Positions 20,828 through 31,684 of a stretch of 64,000 nt of DNA are shown here, piece after piece; positions within the stretch are counted from its first letter, which is position 1; every line of letters starts with the position of its first letter. Under the pieces are notes generated by a model, which saw nothing but the letters and a program-made list of their open reading frames with translations, had not been told where the DNA came from and did no database searches. The translations under genes were made by a program, and so were the position numbers. This stretch comes from Bufo bufo (taxonomy: Eukaryota; Chordata; Amphibia; Anura; Bufonidae), in NCBI RefSeq assembly GCF_905171765.1, contig NC_053391.1:267706771-267770770 (forward strand), in the 5' to 3' direction.

Positions 20828-21151
20828 TTACCTGTCTCGTAGGTCAAACACCTTTATTTTGGTGGTGTCAGGGACTAATAGCTTATTTGGTTGGATATGT
20901 CTCAGATGGGTTTCTATAGTGTGAGTGTTTAATAGTATTTGTGGTACTTGTTTTAATTCCTGATGTAAACTGGGTATGTGGTGTATCCTAATAGTGAGCG
21001 TGCAATGGTCCTGAGGTTTCCTGGTTGTAGGTACATGGTAGGATGAGCCCATTATATTGCTGGTCCGTAGTGTGAAAGACCCAGCAAATCTTTCGGGTTT
21101 ATCATCCTGTATGTACCAATTGGAAAAACAACATGGGCCATAGCGAAGCAC
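20828..21151 (-). CDS. 107-codon open frame in PLE 2 arm, function unknown
   Basis: An open frame from ATG, present identically on the opposite strand of the other arm. It contains two cysteines, several His/Pro and no recognised domain. PLEs can have an upstream ORF or leader in the pLTR, so it may be part of one, but identity of the arms alone would also preserve a chance frame. Treat as hypothetical. Confidence 0.3.
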   Translation of the reverse strand: MLRYGPCCFSNWYIQDDKPERFAGSFTLRTSNIMGSSYHVPTTRKPQDHCTLTIRIHHIPSLHQELKQVPQILLNTHTIETHLRHIQPNKLLVPDTTKIKVFDLRDR

Positions 21152-21335
21152 AGGATTTTAATATTGTAGATTTATGCAATGTGGAGAGATAATTTATTTG
21201 TATAGATGTTCACTGGTTCTGGTACAGGGAAGTAGTGGTTGTTGATACAAGTTATAATTGATAATTTTTGTTTGTGAATTTTGTACGGTAGTGAAGTTTT
21301 TTAGTGTTTGTAATATAATTATAAATATTTGTATG

Positions 21336-21832
21336 TGTTCATTGTGGTATCATTGGTGAATCCTGGTGTTTCCTGATTATTGACATATAGTGGAAGGAAT
21401 CCATTGTGTCACTGGTCCGTAATATGAAAGACCCAGTGGCCACCTGGATTTGCCTTCCCTGTATGTTTGCAGGGGGTGGGGGGGAGGGAGAGGATGCAGC
21501 ACAGGGTACGGCGAGAGGGAGAAAGATGCCTGATTTAATATATGACATGTATTAACCTATGGGTCCAGTATGAGGTCAATATGGTAGGAGCGCCCAGAAT
21601 TTGGCGCATATGGGGCTTTGTAAATATGATGGTGATTTGAATGTGGTAAACTTGGAGTCCTAATAGAGGTCAGCTTCTCCTTGTAACTACTCTCTTTGTT
21701 TCATGTAGTGGGTTTATCGGTTATTTTTATGGATGATGTAGTTGTTATTGAGGGGCAGCCGCTCCCCAAGGGGCAACCGGGAGGAATCATATAACCCCAC
21801 CGGTTACACATCGGGGGGCGGCAGCCCCCCTT
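21336..21832. other. PLE 2 internal non-coding sequence
   Basis: Between the left arm and the stop of the PLE gene. Includes a diverged echo of arm sequence around 21339-21480 ('actggtccgtaatatgaaag' against 'gctggtccgtagtgtgaaag' at 21060) and a GC-rich segment 'gggggcggcagccccc' before the stop codon. Confidence 0.6.
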
Positions 21833-22216
21833 TTAAAGGAAACCGAAGATCTCCATCTCTGCATTCAATCCGTTCGGCAGAACAGAATTAAACTCAAAGA
21901 TCCTCCTGGATTCTAATCTCGACATTTTATGTATAAAATTGCCCCCTCTCCAGTCTTTTTTTACCTTTTCTAGTGCTGTATATTTTAATCCGGTTGGGTC
22001 TTTATTGTGAATGATTCTGAAGTGATTTGATACTGTATGTTTATCGTAGCCTTTTCTTATGTTTGCAATGTGTTCTGATATGCGTTTTTGAAGTGTTCTT
22101 TTGGTACGACCAATATACAGTTTTTGACACGGGCATTCTAGGGCATATATGACTTCTGTTGAGCTGCATGTTAGGAATTCTTTGATTTCTTGTTTATGGA
22201 GGTTTGTTTTGGATGT

Positions 22217-24563
22217 GACACAGGCAGAGGCGGCTCTAGACTTTGTGAGGCCTTAGGCGAAACTCGAACATGAGGCCCCCACAAAAATTGTTGGGATGCT
22301 CGTGATCTCCTGTACGGCGCCCCGGCTCAATCCTCAAGAAATAAGCTGTGTCAACCACCGCACGGAGCGGTGGTGTGGTCAATACTCTCCCTCCATGTAT
22401 CTCTATGGAGGACTCGGAGATACACAAGTGTTGTATCTGCGGCTCTCCCATAGATACATGGAGAGGGAGTGTTGACCACTGCTCTGGGTACAAGGAGATC
22501 CGGAGTACCATACAGGAGATCGTGGGGGATCCCAACGGCCAGACCCCCCTGATCAGACACTTGTCTCCTATCCTTTGGATAGGGGATTTATTTTCCTATC
22601 CCGGGGTACCCCTTTAATATGCAGTGACATCACAGTAAAGGGTTAATATGCACAGTGACAACACAGTACAGGGCTTATATTCACAGTGCATATTAACACT
22701 TTGCAGTAACCCTGGCCCAGTTCTCTAAATCGACCCTCCCCCCACACACTGCATTTTGCTGTACTTGCTATACAGCAGCACATACCTCTCACATCCAGGG
22801 CCTCCAGGTGACGTCTCCTCGGATGTAGATCTTCTCTATCATCACCTTCTCCATTCGGTCCGTACAACTTCTCTCAGCCGTCTCATCTCTGCAGAGTGTG
22901 ACACACAGACATCTTAGCTTCCTCACATTTCTATCATCATCCCCCAACCTGGAGTCCCCACAGTGTTATCCTGCTGCTCACTGTGCCCCCAAATACTATC
23001 CTGAAGAAATATTAGGGCCCCCCATAGTAATAGTACTCCTCATAGTCCCACCAATAGTAATTCCCTTCTAGAATGCTCTCATTAGTAATACTGCCCCCCA
23101 CACTGCCCACATTAAGTGATTTGCCCCCCACAGTGCCCCATTAAGTAATTTGCCCCCCACACTGTCCCCATTAAGTAATTTGCCCCCCACACTGACCCCA
23201 TTAAGTAATTTGCCCCCCACAGTGCCCCATTAAGTAATTTGCCCCCACACTGTCCCATTAAGTAATTTGCCCCCCACACTGACCCCATTAAGTAATTTGT
23301 CCCCCCACACTGCCCACATTAAGTAATTTGCCCCCCACAGTGCCCCATTAAGTAATTTGTCCCCCCACAGTGCCCCATTAAGTAATTTGTCCCCCCACAC
23401 TGTCCCCATTAAGTAATTTGTCCCCCCACACTGACCCCATTAAGTAATTTGTCGCCCACAGTGCCCCATTAAGTAATTTGCCCCCCCACACTGCCCCCAT
23501 TAAGTAATTTGTCCCCCCACAGTGCCCCATTAAGTAATTTGCCCCCCACACTGTCCCCATTAAGTAATTTGTCCCCCCACACTGCCCCCATTAAGTAATT
23601 TGCGCCCCACACTGTCCCCATTAAGTAATTTGCCCCCCACACTGACCCCATTAAGTAATTTGTCCCCCCACACTGCCCACATTAAGTAATTTGCCCCCCA
23701 CAGTGCCCCATTAAGTAATTTGTCCCCCCACACTGCCCACATTAAGTAATTTGCCCCCCACAGTGCCCCATTAAGTAATTTGTCCCCCCACAGTGCCCCA
23801 TTAAGTAATTTGTCCCCCCACACTGCCCACATTAAGTAATTTGCCCCCCACAGTGCCCCATTAAGTATTTTGCCCCCCACACTGTCCCCATTAAGTAATT
23901 TGCCCCCCACACTGACCCCATTAAGTAATTTGTCCCCCCACACTGCCCACATTAAGTAATTTGCCCCCCACAGTGCCCCATTAAGTAATTTGTCCCCCCA
24001 TAGTGCCCCATTAAGTAATTTGTCCCCCCACACTGTCCCCATTAAGTAATTTGTCCCCCCACACTGACCCCATTAAGTAATTTGTCGCCCCACACTGTCC
24101 CCATTAAATAATTTGTCCCCCCACACTGCCTCACAAATTATGAAATTTCCCCCCCACCTTGTACTTGTCCGCTGATCTGCTAGGGCGGCTGCTGCGCGGG
24201 CATGAGTTCAACTTCTGTCACTTGACAGCGCAACCCCATCCTGTGGCGCGTAATCCTGCGAGACCCGTGACCTCCCGCCGGTCTCGCGGGATTACGCACC
24301 GCATGACTGGGTTGCGCTCTCTAGTGACTGAATTCATGACCGCGCGGCGCAGCAGCCTAGCAGATTAGTGGACAGACAAGTACAAGGGGGGTGGGGAATA
24401 GCATTCGGGGCCTGGAATGTTTTGACCTAAGGACGCTCCCACCCGACACCGCCGCAAGTACTTGTGGCGGTGTCGGGTGGGAGCCAGAGCGAGGCCCCCA
24501 CCAGCGCGAGGCCTTAGGCGGCGGCCTAAGTGGCCTAATGGAAGAGCCGCCTCTGGACACAGG
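22217..24563. mobile_element. hAT-like non-autonomous element with 8-bp TSD
   Basis: Element body 22225-24555, starting CAGAGGCGGCTCT and ending with the complement AGAGCCGCCTCTG. It is flanked by exact 8-bp duplications GACACAGG (22217-22224 and 24556-24563). CAGRG-type ends with 8-bp duplications are the hAT signature. Subterminal 'gaggccttaggcg' repeats also lie near both ends. No transposase. Most of the interior is a minisatellite. Confidence 0.92.
23070..24130. repeat. Minisatellite, about 30-31-bp unit, over 30 copies
   Basis: Unit 'cattaagtaatttg' followed by 'ccccccacactgcccc' with variant cores (acactgtcccc, acagtgcccc, acactgacccc). Long 'MGxVWGxNYLMG' type open frames on the minus strand result from the repeat and are not genes. 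Confidence 0.97.
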
Positions 24564-25099
24564 TGGTTTTCTTGGGAAATGATGTTGTTCGACAATTATT
24601 ACATTTTCCACATCTAAAGAAGCCTGTGATGTCTGCCCATTCTTGGATTGTTTTTGAATGTTCTCTATTGTGTTTGATAGTGGGGGCAATTTTAAGGCCT
24701 AGATTTGGAGCTTTGGTGAATATGATTGGTGGAGTATCTGTAATGGTGGTCCCTATTATTTTATCTTGTTTTATGTGGTACCAATGGTTATTTATAATCT
24801 TTTTGATTTTTTTGTATTGTGGGTTGTATGGTAGTATGATTCTGGGTGTTGTATCTTCCTCTTCTGATTTTTTTTGTTATTTTTTTGAAAAATGATGTCC
24901 TTTGCATTTTTTTAACTTATTTAATGATGTTTCTAGTAGTTCAATGGGGGTATTTTTTATCCATGAATTGTGTTTTCATTTTCTCTGCCTCCTCCTTAAA
25001 ATCGGATTCTGTTGTACAGTTTCTTTTGACCCTGCGGAACTGTCCCTGTGGAATATTTGTGAGCCATGATGGTAAATGGCAACTGTCATATTGGATATT

Positions 25100-26776
25100 T
25101 AAATATACGAATATTTATAATTATATTACAAACACTAATCAATTATAACTTGTATCAACAACCACTACTTCCCTGTACCAGAACCAGTGAACATCTATAC
25201 AAATAAATTATCTCTCCACATTGCATAAATCTACAATATTAAAATCCTGTGCTTCGCTATGGCCCATGTTGTTTTTCCAATTGGTACATACAGGATGATA
25301 AACCCGAAAGATTTGCTGGGTCTTTCACACTACGGACCAGCAATATAATGGGCTCATCCTACCATGTACCTACAACCAGGAAACCTCAGGACCATTGCAC
25401 GCTCACTATTAGGATACACCACATACCCAGTTTACATCAGGAATTAAAACAAGTACCACAAATACTATTAAACACTCACACTATAGAAACCCATCTGAGA
25501 CATATCCAACCAAATAAGCTATTAGTCCCTGACACCACCAAAATAAAGGTGTTTGACCTACGAGACAGGTAAAATAAAGACAAAATCAACTGATTTACAA
25601 ATACAATCACCTCATCATAGGAGGGATTGGTCCCAATCAGGCATCTCTACCTATGTTTTTGTGCCATTCCTACTCTTATACAGAACATATATATATATTT
25701 TGACTCTTCCAGTCTAATTTTCATTCCATTCTTACTATATACTTTTTTCACTTTACTATTTTCACCTTTTTCAAACCGATTGTTGCCAAATAAGATTGCT
25801 ATAAAGAAACTAATTGAACACATTAACTTTATTGGTAATGATAATTAGCTTGATCATTGCTGCCCTATAAATACTACAGCACCCACCATAATCCTCCACT
25901 TACTGATGAAGGGACCTGCGTCCCGAAACGCGTTTAAGCAGCTGAGGATTATTGGATCATTCACTTGAAACAGAGCAGGAGGAATACGGAGACAAACTCT
26001 GAAAAAGTTCGCGATCACGGGACCGCTGACGTCATCCACCAGACGCGCGAACCACGCCCCCCAGCGTCCTAGGCAACACGAGGGACGCTATCGACTCTGA
26101 ACAGGACTGAACCAACACAGCCTTCCAGGAACCGCCGACCACTGCCGGAGGATTACACACAAGCAGCGCTAGGAAGGGTAAGTGACCTCTGCAGCCAGAG
26201 ACAGTGCGGGACGCCGCACTCAGGCTCAGAGCTCCTTTTTCCCTCCACAGCTTGGCATAAGAAATACAAATTACATATTATCTAAAGCTTTGAATTACAG
26301 CTATATGTACATGCCTGCTGCTTTATTAGAAATATATTGAAACAGTGCAATATTTTTCCCGGACTGTGAGGCAACTGACATCTATATAAACCATACAAAC
26401 AGAGCCATCATCCTCTGCTCAGCGTTTCTTCACCTCCATAAAGGACTACGCTATCTTATAAGATATCTTTTATCCAACTTTATTTTTAAACAGTCCCATC
26501 ATCATATGCATAACAGTATATGAAAGACTTTAAGACTTTTTTTTCCAGATCTCCTTTCCAGATTATTTTTTCCAGATATTTACAGGGTATTCATTACCCA
26601 GTGGTGATCACCCACTACACATATTTTTCTACTAAAAGACTATTCTTTTTTAAATGAACTATATTTTTTATCTCTACCATCTCTATATTTTTTACCCCGA
26701 CCCATCATATTTTACTACAAATAAAATACTTGTTGTACCCAGATTAGAGTGTGCCTGCTTACCCTTGTTTTTCTGT
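25100..26776 (+). repeat. PLE 2 arm, right
   Basis: Inverted partner of 19623-21335. Reads TATA-like 'ccctataaatactacag' (25863) just upstream of the ribozyme-like motif. Confidence 0.9.
25888..25952 (+). ncRNA. Hammerhead-ribozyme-like motif 3b (best stem I)
   Basis: Stem I: outer 9 bp ATAATCCTC/GAGGATTAT, an asymmetric internal loop (CA against CAGC), inner 4 bp CTTA/TAAG. Then CTGATGA, one A, stem II GGGAC/GTCCC with loop CTGC, GAA, minimal stem III ACGCGT, and U at the cleavage position. All core boxes of a hammerhead are present. The internal loop in stem I is where such ribozymes make tertiary contacts with loop II. Confidence 0.85.
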
Positions 26777-26791
26777 CAAAATAAATTATAG
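26777..26791. repeat. Target-site duplication of PLE 2, right copy
   Basis: Exact copy of the 15 bases at 19514-19528. Confidence 0.93.
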
Positions 26792-26914
26792 TCAATGGGG
26801 CAGGAGCGGTAGTCCGGGGGCATGCGTGTACTAGCGGCAGGACGGATCTGACAGGCTGTTCACCTGCCGGAACAGCCTGCCGGAGTCCCTTACCGCTAGT
26901 GTGAAACTAGCCTA
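26792..26914. mobile_element. MITE, right half (split by PLE 2)
   Basis: Ends 'agtgtgaaactagcc', the complement of the left terminus at 19366, and contains 'ctgccggagtccctta'. Confidence 0.85.
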
Positions 26915-27118
26915 AGAACATCCGAATCCAAATCTCTCATTTTGTTAATGTGGACATGGAGAGACAGTTCTTCCTCCATACTGCATTGGAAGCATTGTCA
27001 ACACACTCCTTTACAACCTTTTGTTGGCCACCCAGATTCTCTGGAGGGTAGACCCCCTAGAACAGTGATGGTGAACCTTTTAGAGACCAAGTGCCCTAAA
27101 TGCAACCCAAAATCCACT

Positions 27119-27808
27119 TACCGTATTTTTCGCCCTATAAGACGCACCGGCCCATAAGGCGCACCTAGGTTTTAGAGGAAGATAATAAGAAAATAATATT
27201 TTCCATTACACCTCAAGTCATACCAGAAATCAAACCCCCAATGTTAATCATACCTCAGCTCACAGCCCCAATCAGATCCTTAATGTTAATCAGACCTCAG
27301 ATCAGACCCCCAATGCCTCAGATCATCTCCCCATGTCAGCCATCAGCTCCCCCATGTCAGCCATCAGCTCCCCATGTCAGCCATCATGCCCCCATGTCAG
27401 CCATCATGCCACCTTGTCAGCCATCATGCCCTCTTGTCAGCCATCGTGCCCCCTTGTCAGCTTTCATGCCGCCATGTCAGCCATCATGCCCCTCCATGTC
27501 AGCCATCAGCGCAAATAAAAAAATAATAATAACTTACCTCTCCTGCTCCTGGACGCCGCCGCTCCTCACCACCAGCACTCTCTCTCTTCTTCCTGGTTCT
27601 CAGCTGTCAGCTGTGAAGGCTGCGCAAAGTGAGGTCACATAGACAGCCGGAGCGGAGGAACAGGAAGCGGTGAGTACAGATCCTCCGGTACTAATGAAGT
27701 GCTTCCAAAATGAAAGCGCTTCATTAGTATTTGCCCCATAAGACTCAGGGGGCATTTTCCCCCCACTTTGGGGGGGGAACAGCGTCCTATGGGGCAAAAA
27801 ATACGGTA
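27119..27808. mobile_element. Nested MITE ('accgtatttttcgccctata' ends)
   Basis: The left end TACCGTATTTTTCGCCCTAT and the right end, read in complement, TACCGTATTTTTTGCCCCAT form long inverted repeats bounded by TA. Interior has a tandem repeat and a GC-rich 'acttacctctcctgctcc' block shared with about 46005. Confidence 0.8.
27310..27515. repeat. Tandem repeat 'catgtcagccatcatgcccc'
   Basis: About ten imperfect 20-22-bp units. Pro/Ser/His-rich open frames across it are artefacts. Confidence 0.9.
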
Positions 27809-28204
27809 TTTATCGCAAAGTGCCAACACAACAATTTTACCTGAATACCAATATAGTGTATCTTCATGTACTTTATAATTTAGCTATAATAGCCTGCCTA
27901 CATTCAATGCGCTGCCTGTGCTGTTCACAGTGCCCCCTTTGCTGATGAATGGCAGGAAAAGTCTAACGCAAATTTATACACCGAAGATTTTTTCCAGGGT
28001 GCAGGTGCCCACAGAGAGGGCTCTGAGTGCTTCCTCTGGCACTCGTGCCATAGGTTCACCACCACTGCCCCTAGGATTTATTCCACCCTATTACTTAGGG
28101 TTATTCTTTAGTCTTAGACCTATAAGATAACAACTATTCCATTCTCTCTTACGAATCCACTGCTCAAACGTTTCCTGCATTAATAAATAATTCCTTTTTG
28201 CAAG

Positions 28205-28624
28205 CCAATTGTAACGGTCACGTACACACACACACAGGGGGGAGGGAAGTGACCACTGCGCTCCACACTCACCCCGGCCCTGCCTACTTGCCTCGCGAGT
28301 CCTATTGACAGGGGACAACTGGACGGCAATCCCTAGCTTGGAATAAGTGCAGGGATGACAGACAGACAAACAACAGAACGTGAACGGACCGAGTCAATAC
28401 CAGGAAATCTACAAAGTACAAATGGAGCAAGCAGAGAATAGTCAGAGAAGCCGGGGTCATAAATACCAGGAGAGTCGTGATCAGCTCGGTGCTCAGCCCT
28501 AAAACCATTAGCATGAATGCAGATAGATGCACACATTATCAGGAGCGCGGGTGACGCTGGACGCACTGATGATGCGCGCGCGCTCTGGACGTGCCCGCCT
28601 CCTAGACGGCGCCGTGACACCAAT
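28205..28624. mobile_element. Solo LTR, gypsy type, 5-bp TSD CCAAT
   Basis: LTR 28210-28619 begins TGTAACGG and ends GTGACA, flanked on both sides by CCAAT (28205-28209, 28620-28624). Ends and duplication length fit Ty3/gypsy. Its strand cannot be fixed without a coding partner. It contains (CA)n and GC-rich 'atgatgcgcgcgcgctc'. Confidence 0.85.
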
Positions 28625-28749
28625 AGTCTTGCAAGCAAGCTGTCTACATAGGTTTACTTGGGAATATTGACGGCATGCTTAAATGTATTCCTCAAGCATG
28701 CAAGATCTAAGACCTCGTCCACTAGAAATAGCTATAGTTTCCTTAGGCC

Positions 28750-29260
28750 TTTATGGTCATGGGATTTAGTGGATACTGGCCCAAAGAATTGACTAGGTAT
28801 CTTCCTGATTGTGATGTCCAAGCCCTGCTGGACTCCACATTGAAAATTCACAAACATAATTCTGTTAGCAGCTACACAGATGTGGCATTATTAATATTCC
28901 ATAGAGTCTATATTACCCCAAATGTCAAACATAAAATGTCTCTGGGAAACTCTTTTGTTGTGCCAAATACAGATATTTTTCACGAGTTTTGGGATGCCCT
29001 AAAGTTCAGGATTTATTGGCGGAGTATGAGATTATACTTCCAATCTACTTATAATACAGTAGAGCTAAATGTCCTATTGAGCTATCTGTAGTATTCTGCC
29101 AGATTTTCTTGCATCTCTACATAGGAGCAAAAAAGCCATGCTAAAAGTTTTGTCGGCTATGGCCACTCGAAAAAGGCATCTTACATCATTGAATCAACCA
29201 GTGGTGCCACCTTCTCTCTTTAATTGAGAAGAAGATTATGTTTCTGTTCAAAATGAACTG
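28750..29260 (+). pseudogene. L1-like ORF2 C-terminus fragment
   Basis: An open stretch (28753-29091) contains LIFHRVYITPNVKHKM, resembling the L1 'hRxYlTPxrlxxM' block, and DIFHEFWDALKFRIYW, resembling the HIFWxC..xxFW zinc-knuckle region with its cysteines lost. A following frame ends FLFKMNWMNALVNKEK before an AT-rich end, as in L1 3' ends. Moderately supported. Confidence 0.5.
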
Positions 29261-30155
29261 GATGAATGCTTTGGTTAATAAAGAAAAACTAACAAACCTT
29301 TTTTTGAAACATTGTCTGTTTATTGCACATCTTTCACAGGATCTAAGTCACAGTTAAAGTCACATTTTGAACATACTTCATGGTACCTTTTGAAAGTTCT
29401 TCATGGACGTAATCCTATATGATGATCTCTTAGCCAATGGACCGCCTAGTAAAGGTTTGCAGTCATTAAGCGCACAGGTCATGGGGTGGGGGTTGATTGT
29501 CTGCTAATTTACCTATTACTAAAGATGTTTGTGTTTAACAGACTTGGCTTTATAAAAAAATAATAGAGAATTAAAAAACATTATTGTATAGCCACTGAGT
29601 TATTCAATAAAATGTAATTGTATAGCACCACATGCTGTTTTTTTTTCTACTTTCTTTGTCCGGCTCACTGTGATGGCTGCACATGTCCAGTTAAATCCTT
29701 CAACTGCCTCCTGAGTTGTGATAAGGAGAGAGCTGCAGCAGAATGGACATGCCCCCTTAGCTGCAGAAGAAACTCTGCTTGAGCTAACAGTTTGATATAA
29801 ATATAGAAGAGCAATGAATGGGGAGATCTCTGTGAGGTACTGGGCTGTTTCCAGCGTTGTTAGAGATTGTCATGTACTATTGGTTGTCTGATTTTCAATT
29901 TTACATTAGTCTTGGGATAACTCCTTTAAGAGTCAAGAGAGACATAACTGAGACTGGGAAGCCATGTGGTTGTTAACCGACAGAAGGGGGAGCTCATAAC
30001 AGCAATTAAAGATCAGAATGGGGTAATCCACTAAGACCAAAGCAAAGTGATGAATGTGTTTCTTTAGTTATATACAGTGTTATATATCTCAAGGGCTGAA
30101 TATAGTTCAGTTGAACTGAAGGCGTTTCTGAGAGAATACCATTCCTTTTACTGTC
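29261..30155. other. Unassigned sequence
   Basis: AT-rich, no gene. A segment at 29660-29900 ('ttcaactgcctcctgagttg', 'gctgcagcagaatggacatg') looks like dispersed repeat sequence but has no visible ends. Confidence 0.35.
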
Positions 30156-30285
30156 GGAAGTACAACAACCTTAACTTGATGCCCCTATTTCCCTGGAGGA
30201 GGTAAATATAACTCTAAAGAGTTAGTTAGGTATAAATCTCCAGGCACTGTTGGGCTTTTCTTTGAGCTTTATTTAAAGGGGTGCT
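30156..30285 (+). pseudogene. L1 reverse-transcriptase start fragment
   Basis: LDAPISLEEVNITLKS, then after a stop and frame change a 'YKSPGTVGLFFELY' block, corresponding to the L1 'I...EI...I......KSPGPDGf..EFYK' start of RT. About 40 codons, broken. Confidence 0.55.
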
Positions 30286-31149
30286 GTTGCTGGAATTTCA
30301 AAAGACCTGAAGGCTGGATTATTTAGAGGATTCCTTTATGCTTATCTGTGTTGGAGGCAATGAGTATACTTCTTCCAAAAAAAAAGCAAAAGATGCACAG
30401 CACTTCAGATTTATTCCTATCGTTCAATACCACTGGCTACTTTCACTTGAGTTCGGGGTTCCGCTTGTGAGTTCCGTTTGAAGGCTCTCACAAGCGGCCC
30501 CGAACGATCCGTACAGCCCCAATGCATTCTGAGTGATGCGGATCCACTCAGAATGCATCAGTTTGGCACCGCTTGGCCTCCGTTCTGCTCAGAAGGAGGA
30601 CACCCGAACGCAGCTTGCAGCGTTCAGGTGTCTGCCTGGCCGTGCGGAGCCAAACGGATCCGTTCAGACTTACAATGCAAGTCAATGGGGACGATCCGTT
30701 TGACGTTGACACAATATGGTGCAATTGCAAACGGATCCGTCCCCCATTGACTTTCAATGTAAAGTCAGGAGTCCCTATAAAATACCATCAGATCTGAGTT
30801 TTCTCCAATCCGATGGTATATTTTAACTTGAAGCTTCCCCATCACCATGGGAACGCCTCTATGTTAGAATATACCATCGGATTTGAGTTAGATCGTGAAA
30901 CTCAGATCCGACAGTATATTCTAACACAGAGGCGTTCCCATAGTGATGGGGACGCTTCAAGTTAGAATATACTGAGAACTGTGCAATAACTGCCCCCTGC
31001 TGCCTGGCAGCACCTGATCTCTTACAGGGGGCTGTGATCCGCACAATTAAACCCCTTAGGTGCCGCACCTGACTGGTTAATTGTGCGTATCATAGCCCCC
31101 TGTAAGAGATCAGTGTTGCCAGGCAGCAGGGGCCAGACCACCCCCTCCC

Positions 31150-31335
31150 TCCCCAGTTTTAAATTCATTGCTGGCCAGTGCGGCCCCTCCCTCCCTCCCC
31201 AGTATTATATTCATTGGTGGCCAGTGCGGCCCCCCCTCCCTCCCTCCCCAGTATTATATTCATTGGTGGCCAGTGCGGCCCCCTCCCTCCCCGAGTATTA
31301 TATTCATTGGTGGCCAGTGCTGCCTCCCCTCTCCC
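31150..31335. repeat. GC-rich minisatellite in left arm of palindrome
   Basis: About four or five units of 40-48 bp: 'attcattggtggccagtgcg' plus 'gccccctccctccccagtat'. The same unit occurs inverted at 31685-31975. Confidence 0.92.
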
Positions 31336-31684
31336 CCCCCCTAATTTAAATGACCGACCCCCATCATGGTGGCAGCGGAGAGTTCAAATCGGAGTCCCAG
31401 TTTAATCTGTGACCGCCGGGCGCTCCTCTACTGGTAAGTGAAAGGTCTGTGCTATAAGCAATGCGCCGCACAGACCTTCCACTTACCAGTAGGAGAGTGC
31501 CCGGCCGGTCACAGACATCGCAGGTAAGTATAATGCCTCTATTGCTAAGTAACCATGGCAGCCAGGACTGCAGTAGCGTCTTGGCTGCCATGGTAACCGA
31601 TCGGAGCACCAGCGATTAAACTGGGACTCCGATCTGAACTCTCCGCTGCCACCAATGATGGGGGGTCGGTCATTTTAATTAGGG

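Larger units (their letters stand above)
19623..21335 (-). repeat. PLE 2 arm, left
   Basis: Near-identical reverse complement of 25100-26776; the left arm holds about 48 extra bases at about 21262-21310. A 107-codon open frame (20828-21151 minus; 25249-25572 plus) occurs identically in both arms. It may be coding or leader sequence of the PLE; no motif was recognised. Confidence 0.9.
21833..25100 (-). pseudogene. PLE 2 gene: RT tail, Cys cluster and GIY-YIG endonuclease, split by a hAT-like insertion
   Basis: Upstream part (24564-25100): a linker starting LPSWLTNIPQGQFRRVKRNC, then PRIILPYNPQYKKIKKIINN, and CGKCNNCRTTSF (zinc-cysteine cluster). Downstream part (21833-22216): EVIYALECPCQKLYIGRTKR, QKRISEHIANIRKGYDKH, ESRRIFEF and GLNAE, i.e. 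a full GIY-YIG domain with its Arg, Glu and Asn positions, ending in a TAA at 21833. The hAT-like element sits between the cysteine cluster and the GIY-YIG domain. The RT catalytic core is absent; the frame instead runs into the inverted right arm. Same layout as PLE 1, different family (residue identity is low outside the motifs). Confidence 0.88.
19529..26776 (-). mobile_element. Penelope-like element copy 2 (long inverted arms, 15-bp TSD)
   Basis: 7.25 kb between exact 15-bp target duplications. Long inverted arms (19623-21335 and 25100-26776) enclose a minus-strand PLE gene that lacks the RT core. That gene is split by a 2.3-kb hAT-like element at 22225-24555. Without that element the PLE is about 4.9 kb. 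Confidence 0.92.
27055..28076. mobile_element. hAT-type MITE (CAGTGATGG end) carrying a second MITE
   Basis: Starts 'cagtgatggtgaacctttta' at 27063 and ends with the complementary 'aggttcaccaccactg' near 28067. Flanks are 'ccctagaa' and 'ccctagga' (7 of 8 identical), an 8-bp hAT-type duplication. Interior: 'gccctaaatgcaaccc' and, after the nested MITE, 'gtgctgttcacagtgccccc'. Non-coding. Confidence 0.8.

Noticed and set aside
23378..24042. Long minus-strand open frames rich in Gly/Trp/Asn/Leu (up to 160 codons)
   Set aside because: Entirely inside the 30-bp minisatellite; the repeat unit lacks a stop in that frame.
23070..24130. CRISPR-like array of regular repeats
   Set aside because: Units are contiguous with no unique spacers, and the genome is eukaryotic.
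27241..27642. 133-codon Pro/Ser-rich frame
   Set aside because: Produced by the 20-22-bp tandem repeat in a MITE.
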